Shown: positions 17,565-26,619, counted from the first letter of the stretch. The stretch is 64,000 nt of DNA from UBA5336 sp964415675 (GCA_964415675.1 CAYQBG010000001.1:62001-126000), one strand, 5' to 3'. Program-made: numbers and translations. Notes: a model not told the origin generated them from the letters alone.

Positions 17565-18653
17565 TCAACCAACTTGCCCGCGATGACGCAGCATTGCATC
17601 GGCGAGCACGCAGGCCATCATCGCTTCTGCCACCGGAACCGCGCGAATGCCGACACATGGGTCATGGCGCCCGATCGTGCGCACCTCCACCTCTTCGCCC
17701 GTGCGTGTCACGCTCTCGACAGGATTGAGGATGGATGAGGTGGGCTTGATCGCAATCCGGGCGATCACGGGCTGGCCGGTCGAAATACCGCCGGCCACAC
17801 CGCCATTATGATTGGAGCCGAACACCGGTCCCGCCTCTCCCGCGCGCATCGTGTCGGCATTCTTCTCCCCGGACAGGCTCGCCGCCGCAAAGCCCGCGCC
17901 GATCTCGACCCCCTTGACCGCATTGATCGACATCAGCGCGCCGGCCAATTCGCCGTCGAGCTTGCCATAGACCGGAGCGCCCCAGCCGGCGGGCACGCCC
18001 TCGGCCTCGACCTCCACGATAGCGCCCGCCGAACTGCCCGCCTTGCGCGTCGTGTCGAGGAATTCCTCCCAGCGAGCGGCCGTTTCGGGATCGGGGCACC
18101 AGAAGGGATTCTTCTCAGTTTGTGTCCAGTCCCAGCGTTCCCGGTCGATGGCGTGGGAGCCGATCTGGATCACGGCGCCTCGAATGCGAATACCGTCGCC
18201 AAGAACACGGCGCGCCACGGCGCCAGCCGCCACTCGCGCAGCCGTCTCACGCGCTGAGCTGCGTCCGCCGCCGCGATAGTCGCGCACGCCATACTTGGCA
18301 TCGTAAGTATAATCGGCATGTCCCGGGCGGTAACGGTCGCGAATCTCCGAATAATCCTTCGAGCGCTGGTCGGTATTCTCGATCATGAGCGAAATCGGCG
18401 TTCCGGTGCTGACCGGCCCATCCGTGCGATCGTCTTCAAACACGCCGGACAGGATGCGGACAGCATCCGGCTCGCGCCGCTGGGTGACGAAACGCGAAGT
18501 GCCCGGACGGCGCTTGTCGAGGTAAGACTGGATGAAGGCCTCGTCCAGCGGCAGTCCAGGCGGACAGCCATCAACCACGCATCCAAGGGCGGCCCCGTGA
18601 CTCTCGCCCCAGGTGGTGACGCGAAAAAGGTGACCGAAACTGTTATGGGACAT
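17565..18653 (-). CDS. aroC: Chorismate synthase
   Basis: Last step of the shikimate pathway, converting 5-enolpyruvylshikimate 3-phosphate to chorismate with reduced FMN. The 362-residue protein begins MSHNSFGHLFRVTTWGESHG, the family N-terminus, with ALGCVVDGCPPG next and RYRPGHADYTY and GGGRSSARETAARV in the middle. The ATG at 18653 is chosen over an upstream frame opening at 18767. It is divergent from pdxH, their starts being 82 bases apart. Confidence 0.96.
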   Translation of the reverse strand: MSHNSFGHLFRVTTWGESHGAALGCVVDGCPPGLPLDEAFIQSYLDKRRPGTSRFVTQRREPDAVRILSGVFEDDRTDGPVSTGTPISLMIENTDQRSKDYSEIRDRYRPGHADYTYDAKYGVRDYRGGGRSSARETAARVAAGAVARRVLGDGIRIRGAVIQIGSHAIDRERWDWTQTEKNPFWCPDPETAARWEEFLDTTRKAGSSAGAIVEVEAEGVPAGWGAPVYGKLDGELAGALMSINAVKGVEIGAGFAAASLSGEKNADTMRAGEAGPVFGSNHNGGVAGGISTGQPVIARIAIKPTSSILNPVESVTRTGEEVEVRTIGRHDPCVGIRAVPVAEAMMACVLADAMLRHRGQVG

Positions 18654-18735
18654 TTTGCACCGACTCTCTTCAGAAGCCCGCAAACTCCTATATGACCCTA
18701 GCCCAGCCGACAAATTTCCCCTGTGGAGAGAACAC

Positions 18736-19404
18736 ATGGTCGCACAAACGTCCATCATTCCGCCCACGCCGAGCGCGGCGGACTATGCCGCCAATGGCGA
18801 ACGCGCACCGATTCCGGATGGCGCGGATCCGATCACACTGTTCGGAGACTGGCTCGCAGCCGCCCGCGAAAGCGAGCACAATGACGCCAACGCGATGGCG
18901 CTGGCCACGGTCGATGACGCCGGACTTCCCGATGTGCGCACGCTTTTGCTGAAGGATTTCGGGCCTGGCGGGTTCACTTTCTATTCGAACCTCGAAAGCG
19001 CCAAGGCGAGCCAGCTGGCCAGCGCCGGAAAGGCCGCGATCCTGTTTCACTGGAAATCACTCGAACGGCAGGTGCGTATCCGCGGCGCCGTCCGACGCGC
19101 ATCCGACGAAGCGGCAGACGAGTATTTCGCCAGCCGGGCAAGAATCAGCCAGATCGGCGCCTGGGCGAGCCCACAGTCGAGCGAACTGGCCGATAGGGAA
19201 GCTCTGAAAGCCCGTGTGGCGCTGTTCACCGACCTGTTCGAGGATGATGATGCCATTCCGCGCCCGCCCTATTGGGGTGGATATGTTCTCGTGCCCGACG
19301 CGATCGAATTCTGGCAGGGCCAGGCCTATCGCCTGCATGACCGGCTGAAATACACACGCGGGGGTGACAGCGCCGGCTGGGAACGTACCCGGCTCAATCC
19401 GTAA
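18736..19404 (+). CDS. pdxH: Pyridoxamine 5'-phosphate oxidase
   Basis: FMN-dependent oxidase producing pyridoxal 5'-phosphate. The product of 222 residues shows NAMALATVD, PDVRTLLLKDF, the LFHWKSLERQVRIRG block and the C-terminal WQGQAYRLHDR followed by RTRLNP, all typical. The ATG at 18736 is preceded by GGAGAG. PLP is the cofactor of GcvPB in the neighbouring operon, though this may be coincidence. Confidence 0.95.
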   Translation: MVAQTSIIPPTPSAADYAANGERAPIPDGADPITLFGDWLAAARESEHNDANAMALATVDDAGLPDVRTLLLKDFGPGGFTFYSNLESAKASQLASAGKAAILFHWKSLERQVRIRGAVRRASDEAADEYFASRARISQIGAWASPQSSELADREALKARVALFTDLFEDDDAIPRPPYWGGYVLVPDAIEFWQGQAYRLHDRLKYTRGGDSAGWERTRLNP

Positions 19405-19420
19405 CGTCTCGTCCTGCCAT

Positions 19421-19443
19421 GCCGAAAGGATTGGCCTTTCGGC
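19421..19443 (+). terminator. Perfect 9-bp hairpin after pdxH
   Basis: GCCGAAAGG (19421-19429) and CCTTTCGGC (19435-19443) form a perfect stem with an ATTGG loop, 17 bases after the pdxH stop. No clear U-tract follows, so it may be a weak terminator or an mRNA-stabilising structure. Confidence 0.5.
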
Positions 19444-19491
19444 GCTCATGCGCGATATGTAACCCAACGGGTTGAACAGGCGGAGCGGCAA

Positions 19492-20379
19492 ATGAGCGGA
19501 CAAGTCACCAATGCGGGCTGGCGGGGCCGGATCGCCCTCCTCGCCCTGATCATCGCCATCCTTGCGGTTGCATGGTTCATGGTCGCCGCACTCGGCACGC
19601 GCTTCGGCCTGTGGAGCTGGCAGTTCGGCCTCGGGAAAATGATCGGGCAGTATGGCGGGCCGATCACGATGGGCGCGCTCGCCGTCTCGGTGGTTGCGTT
19701 CATTCTCGGCTTTGTCAAAGCGCCGCGCACCCAGCCGGTGATCCTCGCGCTGGGTGCCCTGCTGATATCCAGCTTCACCTTCTTCCGACTGGTCGGTTTC
19801 GGCGCCCATGCCGCCTCTCTCCCGCCGATCCATGACATACAGACCAATTGGGACAATCCGGTGATGTTCTCGGGCGAACTGATGGCTGCGCGCGAGGCCG
19901 ACGGTGAGGTGAACGCTGTCGAAGCCGCACCCGTCCTGCAACTGCGCGAGCCGATGCGCGCGCGCTGGCCCGGCATGAATGGCCAGCCCATCGCCGCGCT
20001 TCAGGAAAGCGCTGAATTCGATCCTACCACAATGGAAGAGCGCGATGAGGCGCCCTATCCCTACACATTCGACACGCTGGTGAGCGCGGCAAGTCCTGAG
20101 AGCGTTTATGAGACAGCGCTGGCCCTCGCCCAAGCGCGCGGATGGGAGATTGTCACGGCTGACCCGGAACAGGGTTTTATTGAAGCGACCGAGACGTCTC
20201 CATGGTTCGGCTTCAAGGATGATGTCGCCATACGTATCGTTACGACAGACGACGGGACTGCCGTCGATATGCGCTCGGTCAGCAGGGTCGGTGTGTCCGA
20301 CCTTGGCGCAAATGCGAAACGTGTCGGAAATTTCATGACAGAGCTTCAGACCCGCCTGTCCCGCCGCAATGCCGGCTGA
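19492..20379 (+). CDS. DUF1499 family membrane protein
   Basis: Protein of 295 residues with three hydrophobic segments (about 12-35, 50-72 and 82-104) and a soluble C-terminal DUF1499 domain starting at PPIHDIQTNWDNPV near residue 112. DUF1499 proteins are conserved in alphaproteobacteria and plants; the molecular role is unknown. The C-terminal half has LAQARGWEIV and a second region with TEASPWFGFKDDVAIRI-like sequence as in family members. Transcription is rightward after pdxH. Confidence 0.8.
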   Translation: MSGQVTNAGWRGRIALLALIIAILAVAWFMVAALGTRFGLWSWQFGLGKMIGQYGGPITMGALAVSVVAFILGFVKAPRTQPVILALGALLISSFTFFRLVGFGAHAASLPPIHDIQTNWDNPVMFSGELMAAREADGEVNAVEAAPVLQLREPMRARWPGMNGQPIAALQESAEFDPTTMEERDEAPYPYTFDTLVSAASPESVYETALALAQARGWEIVTADPEQGFIEATETSPWFGFKDDVAIRIVTTDDGTAVDMRSVSRVGVSDLGANAKRVGNFMTELQTRLSRRNAG

Positions 20380-20479
20380 ACCCGGCACGTCCGGCAATAG
20401 CGCTGATCACAAGACAGGGTTGCTTGCCCGCGAAGCCGGCCCACCTCCTGCTTACACGTTGAATGTAAGGAGGCCGATC

Positions 20480-20632
20480 ATGTCCAATGAGACCGACAGG
20501 CCAATTGTCGAAGGCACCGAGGACGCCCGCCAGGGGGAACGCCAGCGCGGCATGCCCACAGTGCTCGTCATTTCAACCCTGGGCGCAGCCGTCACACTCA
20601 TCGCGCTATTCGCCGTATTCGCCGCCGGTTAA
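20480..20632 (+). CDS. Single-pass membrane mini-protein
   Basis: Predicted 50-residue protein: about 24 polar N-terminal residues then one hydrophobic helix (VLVISTLGAAVTLIALFAVF) reaching the C-terminus. A strong AAGGAGG site (20468-20474) precedes the ATG, which favours translation. The frame opens at 20369, inside the end of the DUF1499 gene, but those codons lack a site. Its stop shares a TTAA with the convergent VOC gene. Function unknown. Confidence 0.6.
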   Translation: MSNETDRPIVEGTEDARQGERQRGMPTVLVISTLGAAVTLIALFAVFAAG

Positions 20633-21318
20633 CCCCGCTCAGGCACCGGCGGGTCAGCATAGCTTGCCCCGGCAGCGATCACTTCGTCCGGCGCTGCAAT
20701 CATCTGTCTGTAAGCCGCGTCGGGATAGGCTTGGTGAGGCTTTTCCGGGTCATAAGGCGGCTGGGGTACCGCGCCACCCTCCCCGGCATACGGGTCCGGC
20801 GACATATAGGCCTCGGCCTCCGCCAGCGAAACGCCGATGCGCTCCAGCACTCTCGGGTCAACCCAACGCCTGGGGTCCATCGCCATGCCCGGACAGGCCA
20901 CTTCGAGCGTGAGATGATCCGGACCGGCAAAATAGACCGACTTGCAGATACCGTGGTCGATGGGACCGATGACATTGACGCCTTTCGTCCGGATCCGGTC
21001 GCGCATATTCAGCAGCGCAGCTTCGTTTTCCACGCGGAATGCGAGATGTTGCATCGTGCCCGGAGCGGAAGGGCTGGCCCCCGTGCCCGCATGGGTCTTG
21101 CCGAGTTCGATTGGAATGTCCTTCGTGTCAGGCGTCTGGACCAGCGAGAAATGGCAATTCTCATTCAATTCGAGGAAGGCGTGGAAGGCACCGGGCACGC
21201 CATGCATATCGAAAAGCCCCACCAGCCTGCAGCCGAGCACATCGGAAAAGAAGGCGATATGTTTCTTCATGTCACCGGACATGACAGCGATATGGTGGAT
21301 TCCGTTCGGTTTGATCAT
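20629..21318 (-). CDS. VOC-family (glyoxalase/dioxygenase superfamily) protein
   Basis: Metal-dependent vicinal-oxygen-chelate fold protein of 229 residues. It begins IKPNGIHHIAVMSGDMKKHIAFFSDVL, with the first metal-type His in HHIAV, a second metal-type His in MQHLAFRV near residue 95, and a Glu in LTLEVACPG near 145. A C-terminal extension of about 80 residues is acidic and Pro-rich. GGAGGA precedes the ATG at 21318. Divergent from an alpha/beta hydrolase, it may act in aromatic or lipid catabolism; the substrate cannot be inferred. Confidence 0.8.
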   Translation of the reverse strand: MIKPNGIHHIAVMSGDMKKHIAFFSDVLGCRLVGLFDMHGVPGAFHAFLELNENCHFSLVQTPDTKDIPIELGKTHAGTGASPSAPGTMQHLAFRVENEAALLNMRDRIRTKGVNVIGPIDHGICKSVYFAGPDHLTLEVACPGMAMDPRRWVDPRVLERIGVSLAEAEAYMSPDPYAGEGGAVPQPPYDPEKPHQAYPDAAYRQMIAAPDEVIAAGASYADPPVPERG

Positions 21319-21411
21319 GACTGTTTCCTCCGGGCGCTTAGCCGTGCTTGACTGCCCATAATCATGAACTTGCCCGGACGAGAGGCAAGAGACTTCGGAA
21401 GGGAATAGGGC

Positions 21412-22569
21412 ATGGGACGTGTCAGACGCGAAATTTATGGTATCGGCTATGCCGAGGATCAGGCGTTCAAGGACACTTATGGCGGGGCGGGCGGCACGGT
21501 CTTTCTCGAATGCGTGCGGATCGCCGATGAAGACAGCCGCTCGAAGACGGCCGTGGTCTTCTCCCACCCGGTCGGCGGCGGGGCCTTCCTGCCAATGATT
21601 TCGGCCCTGGCCCGGACTGGTGTCGACTGCATCTATGTGAACACACGCTATCGCGGCAATGACAGTGCGCTGATCATGGAGAAATGCGTCCGCGACCTCG
21701 GGGCCGGGATCAACGATGCGAAAGAACGGTTCGGCTATGAGACGATCATCCTTGGCGGCTGGTCGGGCGGCGGCTCGCTGTCGCTCTTCTACCAGGACCA
21801 GGCCGAAAGCCCGACGCTGACGCACACGCCCGCCGGAGACCCATATGACCTTACCGCTGCCGGCCTGATCCCGGCCGATGGCATCATGCTGCTCGCCGCC
21901 CATGTCAGCCGGGCGGTAACGCTGACCGAGTGGATAGATCCCTCGGTCTTAGATGAGGACAACCCTTTCGCGCGCGATCCGTCGCTCGACATCTATGCCG
22001 CAGTTGGGCCGAAGCCGCCCTTCTCGGACGAATTCCTGTCCCGCTATCGCGACGCACAGCTGGCGCGCAACCGGCGTATCACCAGCTGGGTGAAGCAGAC
22101 GCTTGAAGACCTGCGCATACGCGGCGAGCCGGCCATGGAGCGCGGCTTCATCACCCATGGCACCATGGCCGATCCGCGCTTTCTCGATCCGTCCATCGAC
22201 TCATCCGACCGACGACCCGGGGAGTGCTATCTCGGCGAGCCGCGTATCGTGAATGACGGGCCGGTGGGCCTTGCGCGCTTTTCCACGCTACGTTCATGGT
22301 TGTCACAATGGAGCCATGATGAGACCAATGCCGACGGGATCGGCAACGCCTCGCGGGTCTCATGCCCGGTCCTGGTCGTCAACAACACAGCCGACCTGGC
22401 CTGCACACCGAGCCATGCGCAGCGGCTGTTCGATGCGGTCGGCCATGATCGCAAGGCCCGAAACGATATCGATGGCGCCGATCACTATTATATCGAAACG
22501 CCCGAGCTGGCTGGCGTGGCGGCAGGCGTTTGCCGGGACTGGCTGGAAGCCGAGTCCCTACTCGCCTGA
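21412..22569 (+). CDS. Alpha/beta hydrolase
   Basis: Protein of 385 residues with an alpha/beta hydrolase fold. A nucleophile elbow GWSGGGS places the catalytic Ser at 118, with the oxyanion-type segment VFSHPVGGGAF near 50 and a likely catalytic His in DGADHYY near residue 363. The Asp is probably in VVNNTADLACTPSH near 320. A lid of roughly 130 residues is inserted. No signal peptide is visible. It is transcribed divergently from the VOC gene and its 3' end overlaps the convergent DUF3253 gene by 12 bases. Probably an esterase; the substrate is unknown. Confidence 0.8.
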   Translation: MGRVRREIYGIGYAEDQAFKDTYGGAGGTVFLECVRIADEDSRSKTAVVFSHPVGGGAFLPMISALARTGVDCIYVNTRYRGNDSALIMEKCVRDLGAGINDAKERFGYETIILGGWSGGGSLSLFYQDQAESPTLTHTPAGDPYDLTAAGLIPADGIMLLAAHVSRAVTLTEWIDPSVLDEDNPFARDPSLDIYAAVGPKPPFSDEFLSRYRDAQLARNRRITSWVKQTLEDLRIRGEPAMERGFITHGTMADPRFLDPSIDSSDRRPGECYLGEPRIVNDGPVGLARFSTLRSWLSQWSHDETNADGIGNASRVSCPVLVVNNTADLACTPSHAQRLFDAVGHDRKARNDIDGADHYYIETPELAGVAAGVCRDWLEAESLLA

Positions 22570-22833
22570 TCCGGCCCCGCCCTCTGGCAGGCCCAGCCGA
22601 TAGACGCCCTTGAAATCGTTCGGATCGACCCGGCGCCCCTTGCGATAGATGGCGATATCCCCCGTTTTGGCGAGCCGCACCGCCTCAGCGCGTACATCCG
22701 GCATCAGGCGGCGCCACATTTCACCACTGACAGCGCGCGCCGCCTCGCTCGGGCAGATCGTCTTGCCGGCGCCGCGCGCGAGGGTGAGGTCGAGAATCGC
22801 CGCACGGACAGGATTGGTGCCCGGCTCGGTCAT
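22558..22833 (-). CDS. DUF3253 family protein
   Basis: Small protein of 91 residues with the DUF3253 pattern: AAILDLTLARGAGKTICPSEAARA, then MWRRLMPDVRAEAVRLAKTGDI and IYRKGRRVDPNDFKGVYRLGL, resembling a winged-helix fold. Function unknown. The ATG at 22833 is one base beyond the stop of the upstream serine hydrolase, indicating translational coupling. Confidence 0.78.
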   Translation of the reverse strand: MTEPGTNPVRAAILDLTLARGAGKTICPSEAARAVSGEMWRRLMPDVRAEAVRLAKTGDIAIYRKGRRVDPNDFKGVYRLGLPEGGAGSGE

Positions 22834-22834
22834 C

Positions 22835-24073
22835 TCAAGACGCGATCGCCGCATAGACCAGTTGCTGGAATTGCGGACGGATGGGATAGCAGCCGGACGG
22901 GATCATCTGGGTCATCTGGATCGCTATAAGTTCCTCTGCGGGGTCGATCCAGAAGAAGGTGTTGGCAAGGCCGCCCCAGCTGAACGTACCTTCCGAGCCC
23001 GGTTGCATCGTCTCTGCGACATTGGTCACGACCGATCCGCCAAGCCCGAAGCCATTCCCCTCCATCCTCGCCTCGGAGAAGGTCTTGTCGCCCATGGACT
23101 TGATCGTTGCGCCGCCGGGCAAGTGGTTGCGCGCCATGAACTCCCAGGTCTTCGGGCTCACCAGATGTGCGCCGCCAAGACTGCCGCCATTCATCAGGCA
23201 CAGGCAAAAACGGTAATAATCGCGCACTGTGGAGACGAGCCCGCCCCCGCCATTCAACATGGGCGGTTGGCTGCGATAGGCCTTGCTCTCGACGCCCACG
23301 CCGTCGCTGAGGCTGACCTCGCCGGTCATGGAGTCGCGCTGGTAGCAGGCTGTCAGGCGCGGCCATTTCGCCTCGGGCACGAAGAAATCTGTATCCTCCA
23401 TGCCGAGGGGACCGAAAATGCGCTCGCGGAAGAAGGCGTCCAGCGTCTGTCCAGACACGATTTCTACGACGCGCGCCAGGACATCGGTCGAATGGCTGTA
23501 GTTCCAGCGCTCGCCTGGCGAGAAGACCAGCGGCAATGCGGCGAGGCGTTTGCACATCTCTTCCAGCGTCTCATCGGGCCGCGCGATCTTCTGCTCGCGA
23601 TACATCGCGTCGACGGGATGCTGGAACAGGAAACCATAGGTCAGGCCGGATGTGTGCGTGAAGAGATCGCGAATCTCGATCTCGCGCTCGGGCTCTTTCA
23701 GTTCGGGGCCTTCCATAGATCCGCCGACCCAGACCTTCGTGTGGGCGAATTCCGGTATGTAGCGGGACAGCGGATGGTCAAGGCGCAGGTCGCCTTCTTC
23801 GAAGAGCATCATGGCGGCCAGCGATGTGACTGGCTTGGTCATCGAATAGATGCGGAATATCGTCTCCGCGCCAATCGCCCGGCCCTCCCCGGCAAGGTGG
23901 GTCGTGCCGCGATAGGCCTCGTGGACAACTTCGCCGCCGCGCGAGACAAGCGTTGCCATGCAGGGCAGCTTGCCGGTCTTGATATAACGGTCCTCGAAAT
24001 AGCCGGGAATCGCGTCGAGACGCCCGGAATTCATACCAAATTCCGCTGGATTTGCAGTCTCAGTATCAGCCAT
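22835..24073 (-). CDS. Serine hydrolase, class C beta-lactamase/esterase family
   Basis: Protein of 412 residues with the beta-lactamase-like SxxK nucleophile at 77-80 (SMTK), a YSHS segment near 188 in place of YxN, and a GGL(V) turn near 292. The sequence fits family VIII esterases and related 6-aminohexanoate or lovastatin-type hydrolases. No signal peptide is seen, which argues against a secreted beta-lactamase. GGGAGGAG precedes the ATG at 24073. It lies between an acyl-CoA dehydrogenase gene and a DUF3253 gene in one leftward operon. Confidence 0.85.
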   Translation of the reverse strand: MADTETANPAEFGMNSGRLDAIPGYFEDRYIKTGKLPCMATLVSRGGEVVHEAYRGTTHLAGEGRAIGAETIFRIYSMTKPVTSLAAMMLFEEGDLRLDHPLSRYIPEFAHTKVWVGGSMEGPELKEPEREIEIRDLFTHTSGLTYGFLFQHPVDAMYREQKIARPDETLEEMCKRLAALPLVFSPGERWNYSHSTDVLARVVEIVSGQTLDAFFRERIFGPLGMEDTDFFVPEAKWPRLTACYQRDSMTGEVSLSDGVGVESKAYRSQPPMLNGGGGLVSTVRDYYRFCLCLMNGGSLGGAHLVSPKTWEFMARNHLPGGATIKSMGDKTFSEARMEGNGFGLGGSVVTNVAETMQPGSEGTFSWGGLANTFFWIDPAEELIAIQMTQMIPSGCYPIRPQFQQLVYAAIAS

Positions 24074-24209
24074 TGTTCTTGTCTCCTCCCTTGGGCACCC
24101 AAAAGGCGCCGAGCCTGAATGGCGCCGGGCCGAGCGGCGCGGCGGCAGTTTCGTCTTGTTCGTCGATGATATTCCGGCAGGTAGCCCTGCGCAGAGCCGC
24201 ATTGGCCAT
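24066..24209 (-). CDS. Candidate 47-residue ORF between acyl-CoA dehydrogenase and serine hydrolase
   Basis: An ATG immediately follows the TAG of the acyl-CoA dehydrogenase gene (TAGATG) and opens 47 codons that end eight bases inside the serine hydrolase gene. AAGG lies 11 bases upstream. The product starts MANAALRRAT and ends WVPKGGDKNNG. No family is recognised. It would explain the otherwise empty 136-base gap and couple the two genes, but could be chance. Confidence 0.35.
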   Translation of the reverse strand: MANAALRRATCRNIIDEQDETAAAPLGPAPFRLGAFWVPKGGDKNNG

Positions 24210-25370
24210 CTAAAGTTCGCCCTTCTGCGCCGCGCGGGCCAGTTCGCGTGCAACCACAATCTGCTGGATCTGCGTCGTGCCCTCATAGAGGCGGAAGATA
24301 CGGACATCGCGATAGAATCGCTCAATGCCATAATCGGCGACATAGCCGGCCCCGCCGAACACCTGCACGGCCCTGTCGGCCACACGTCCGACCATTTCGG
24401 ACGCGAACAGTTTGCACGAGGAGGCAAGCATGGTGACACGTTCACCCGCATCGCGGCGCCGGGCGGCATCCATGATCATGCAGCGCGCGGCATAGGTTTC
24501 CGCCTGGCTGTCGGCCATCATCGCCTGGATGAGCTGATGTTCCGCCAGCGGCTTTCCGAACTGTTCGCGCTCCAGCGCGTAATTCACCATTTCACGGATC
24601 AGCCGCTCTGCGACACCGACACAGACCGCTGAAATGTGGAGCCGTCCCTTGTCGAGCACACTCATGGCAACCCTGAAACCCTCGCCTTCGGCGCCGATGC
24701 GGAATTCGGCCGGCACGCGGGTATCATCGAAATTGACGTCGCAGATATGCGCGCCTTGCTGGCCCATCTTCTTTTCCGGCGCCCCGACACTGAGACCTGG
24801 CGTGTCGGCAGGTACCACAAACGCCGACACGCCTTTCGCGCCCGGCGTGTCAGGATCGGTACGGGCCATAACCGTGAAGACATCGGCCACATTCGCATTG
24901 GTGATATAGCGCTTGGTGCCGTTCAGGACGTAATCGTCGCCATCGCGAATCGCCCTTGTCTTCAGCCCGGCCGCATCGGAACCGGCCTCAGGTTCGGTCA
25001 GTGCAAAGCTGGCCACGAGGTCGCCCGACGCGATACCGGGGAGCCAGCGGGTCTTCTGCTCTTCGGTGCCGAACAGCACCAGTGCCTGGCTTCCGATGCC
25101 GATATTGGTGCCGACAACCGAGCGAAAGGCAGGTGAGGTCTGGCCAAGCTCGAACGCCACAAGGCACTCAGTCTCCATATCGAGGCCGAGCCCGCCATAT
25201 TCCTCAGGCACCGCCAGGCCGAACAGGCCAAGCTCTTTCATTTCATCGACAATCGAGGCCGGAACCTTGTCCTCTTCGCCAACCTGGGATTCAAGCGGCA
25301 CACATTTCTCTGTGACAAAGCGGCGAACAGTCTCGACAAGCTGTGCGCGGATTTCGGCATCGAAGGCCAT
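24210..25370 (-). CDS. Acyl-CoA dehydrogenase
   Basis: FAD enzyme of 386 residues catalysing alpha,beta-dehydrogenation of an acyl-CoA. Family signatures are FALTEPEAGSDAAG near residue 125, GTKRYITNA near 150, QFGKPLAEHQLIQAM near 275 and IERFYRDVRIFRLYEGTTQIQ near 350. The catalytic base is probably the Glu in YEGTTQIQ, as in short- and medium-chain enzymes. The ATG at 25370 is preceded by AGGAG. It heads the leftward operon with a possible small ORF, serine hydrolase and DUF3253. Chain length specificity is not predictable. Confidence 0.93.
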   Translation of the reverse strand: MAFDAEIRAQLVETVRRFVTEKCVPLESQVGEEDKVPASIVDEMKELGLFGLAVPEEYGGLGLDMETECLVAFELGQTSPAFRSVVGTNIGIGSQALVLFGTEEQKTRWLPGIASGDLVASFALTEPEAGSDAAGLKTRAIRDGDDYVLNGTKRYITNANVADVFTVMARTDPDTPGAKGVSAFVVPADTPGLSVGAPEKKMGQQGAHICDVNFDDTRVPAEFRIGAEGEGFRVAMSVLDKGRLHISAVCVGVAERLIREMVNYALEREQFGKPLAEHQLIQAMMADSQAETYAARCMIMDAARRRDAGERVTMLASSCKLFASEMVGRVADRAVQVFGGAGYVADYGIERFYRDVRIFRLYEGTTQIQQIVVARELARAAQKGEL

Positions 25371-25489
25371 GGCATCTTCACTCCTGCAATGTTGCAATAA
25401 ACAGAATAGGCCGAAGATGCACCCTTGTCGAAGACTTCGCAGAGCGCCTAAAGCTCGCGGCGACACGCAATGACAACAAGGCGCTTCCC

Positions 25490-25909
25490 ATGCCCTATCA
25501 ACCCGTTGAAACTGGTGAATTTGCCGGCTGGCTATACTGGGCCGACGATCCGTTCGAATCCCATGCCGGGCCTTACTATTTCCGTGAAGACGAAAAAGGG
25601 CCGGTCGCCGCCTTTCGTGCCCTGCCCCACCAGATGAATGGCGGCGGGTTCATGCATGGTGGCTGCCTGATGACTTTCGCAGATTTCGCTCTCTTCGCGC
25701 TGGCCCAGAAGGAACTGGCGGACGATCATGCAGTCACCGTATCATTCGCATCGGAATTTCTTTCCGCGGCAACGCAGGGTGAGTGGATCGAGGCTCGCGG
25801 TGAGGTCCTGCGCAATGGCCGCTCTCTGATCTTCGTGCGGGGCCTGATCACGGCGGAGGGACGCTCATGTCTCAATTTTTCGGGCGCAATCAAACGCGTC
25901 CGCCGGTGA
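25490..25909 (+). CDS. Hotdog-fold thioesterase (PaaI-like)
   Basis: Protein of 139 residues with the hotdog motif NGGGFMHGGCLMTFADFALF, where HGG and the following Asp/Glu region form the active site of PaaI-type acyl-CoA thioesterases. The ATG at 25490 has AAGG eight bases upstream. The frame is open from 25343 and about 20 codons before the ATG look protein-like (FAERLKLAATRND), so the start is uncertain. Divergent from the acyl-CoA dehydrogenase gene, it probably acts on CoA esters in the same pathway. Confidence 0.82.
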   Translation: MPYQPVETGEFAGWLYWADDPFESHAGPYYFREDEKGPVAAFRALPHQMNGGGFMHGGCLMTFADFALFALAQKELADDHAVTVSFASEFLSAATQGEWIEARGEVLRNGRSLIFVRGLITAEGRSCLNFSGAIKRVRR

Positions 25910-25972
25910 TATGGCGGGCTTGGAGCCCTTGTCACCAAATCTGCGCTGCAGCTTCCGGCACCAGCTCTTCGC

Positions 25973-26554
25973 CTAGCCTTCCGGCAGCCCTTGCAGCGCC
26001 GCGTCGAGACGCGCGCGCAGCGTGTCGGCGCTGATCGCCGCGCAGCGCGCCATCACTTCGAACTCTGTTCCACGACAAATCGCAACCAGCGAGCGCGCTG
26101 CCTCGACCGGTCGAGCCACTCCGATTCGTTCCAGAACATCCGATAGAATCGGCTCCATCGCCCGCTGCCAGGCTTGAAGAGCACTCGTCAGGCGGCCCGT
26201 GCGGTGCGAAAGCAAGGCCAGTTCCGCCTCGATCGAGGCCAGCGACAATGCCTCTGGTGAGAGCCCGGTGGTGCCGACCAGGAAATTCAGGAGGTCATCG
26301 CGGCTTGCAATGGGCTGGCTTGCAATCGCCTGATTGAGGGAAGCCTGATAGTCGGCGACATATTTCGAGAAAGCCGCGTCGATGAGGCTCTCGCGCGAGG
26401 GGAAATGATAAGTAACGGTTCCCGGTGAAACGCATGAAGCTTCAGCCGCGCTGCGGTGCGTCACGGCGTCCAGCCCCTCCCGCGCGATTAGATCCAGCAC
26501 CGATTGCAGAATGATCTCGCGCGCCGCGCCACGTTTGGTTTCGTTCGATCCCAT
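25973..26554 (-). CDS. TetR-family transcriptional regulator
   Basis: Regulator of 193 residues. The N-terminal DNA-binding domain runs from about residue 5 to 55 with AREIILQSVLDLIAREG and a helix-turn-helix around THRSAAEASCVSPGTVTYHF. The remainder is a ligand-binding helical domain. Neither the ATG at 26554 nor the one at 26593 has a good ribosome-binding site; the shorter product aligns better with TetR N-termini. A 10-base direct repeat spans the likely start. It is divergent from the exported repeat protein and may control it or the neighbouring catabolic genes. Confidence 0.85.
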   Translation of the reverse strand: MGSNETKRGAAREIILQSVLDLIAREGLDAVTHRSAAEASCVSPGTVTYHFPSRESLIDAAFSKYVADYQASLNQAIASQPIASRDDLLNFLVGTTGLSPEALSLASIEAELALLSHRTGRLTSALQAWQRAMEPILSDVLERIGVARPVEAARSLVAICRGTEFEVMARCAAISADTLRARLDAALQGLPEG

Positions 26555-26570
26555 GAAAGATTCGTTCGAT
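26540..26570. repeat. 10-bp direct repeat at the tetR start
   Basis: TTCGTTCGAT occurs at 26540-26549 and 26561-26570, 21 bases (two helical turns) apart, bracketing the proposed tetR start codon. It is a possible autoregulatory operator. Confidence 0.45.
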
Positions 26571-26619
26571 TGTACGTTGGTTCCCAGTCTCATCTAGAGG
26601 ATCATTCCCAGCGATGAAA

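Noticed and set aside
19057..20397. 446-codon minus-strand open frame
   Set aside because: Overlaps pdxH and the DUF1499 gene on the other strand; composition not protein-like.
20629..20632. Shared TTAA stop between convergent genes
   Set aside because: A neat overlap of stops but expected by chance in compact genomes; no functional claim.
22649..24118. 489-codon plus-strand open frame opposite the serine hydrolase
   Set aside because: It lies antisense to a well-supported serine hydrolase with conserved motifs and has no family match or sensible start; high-G+C shadow.
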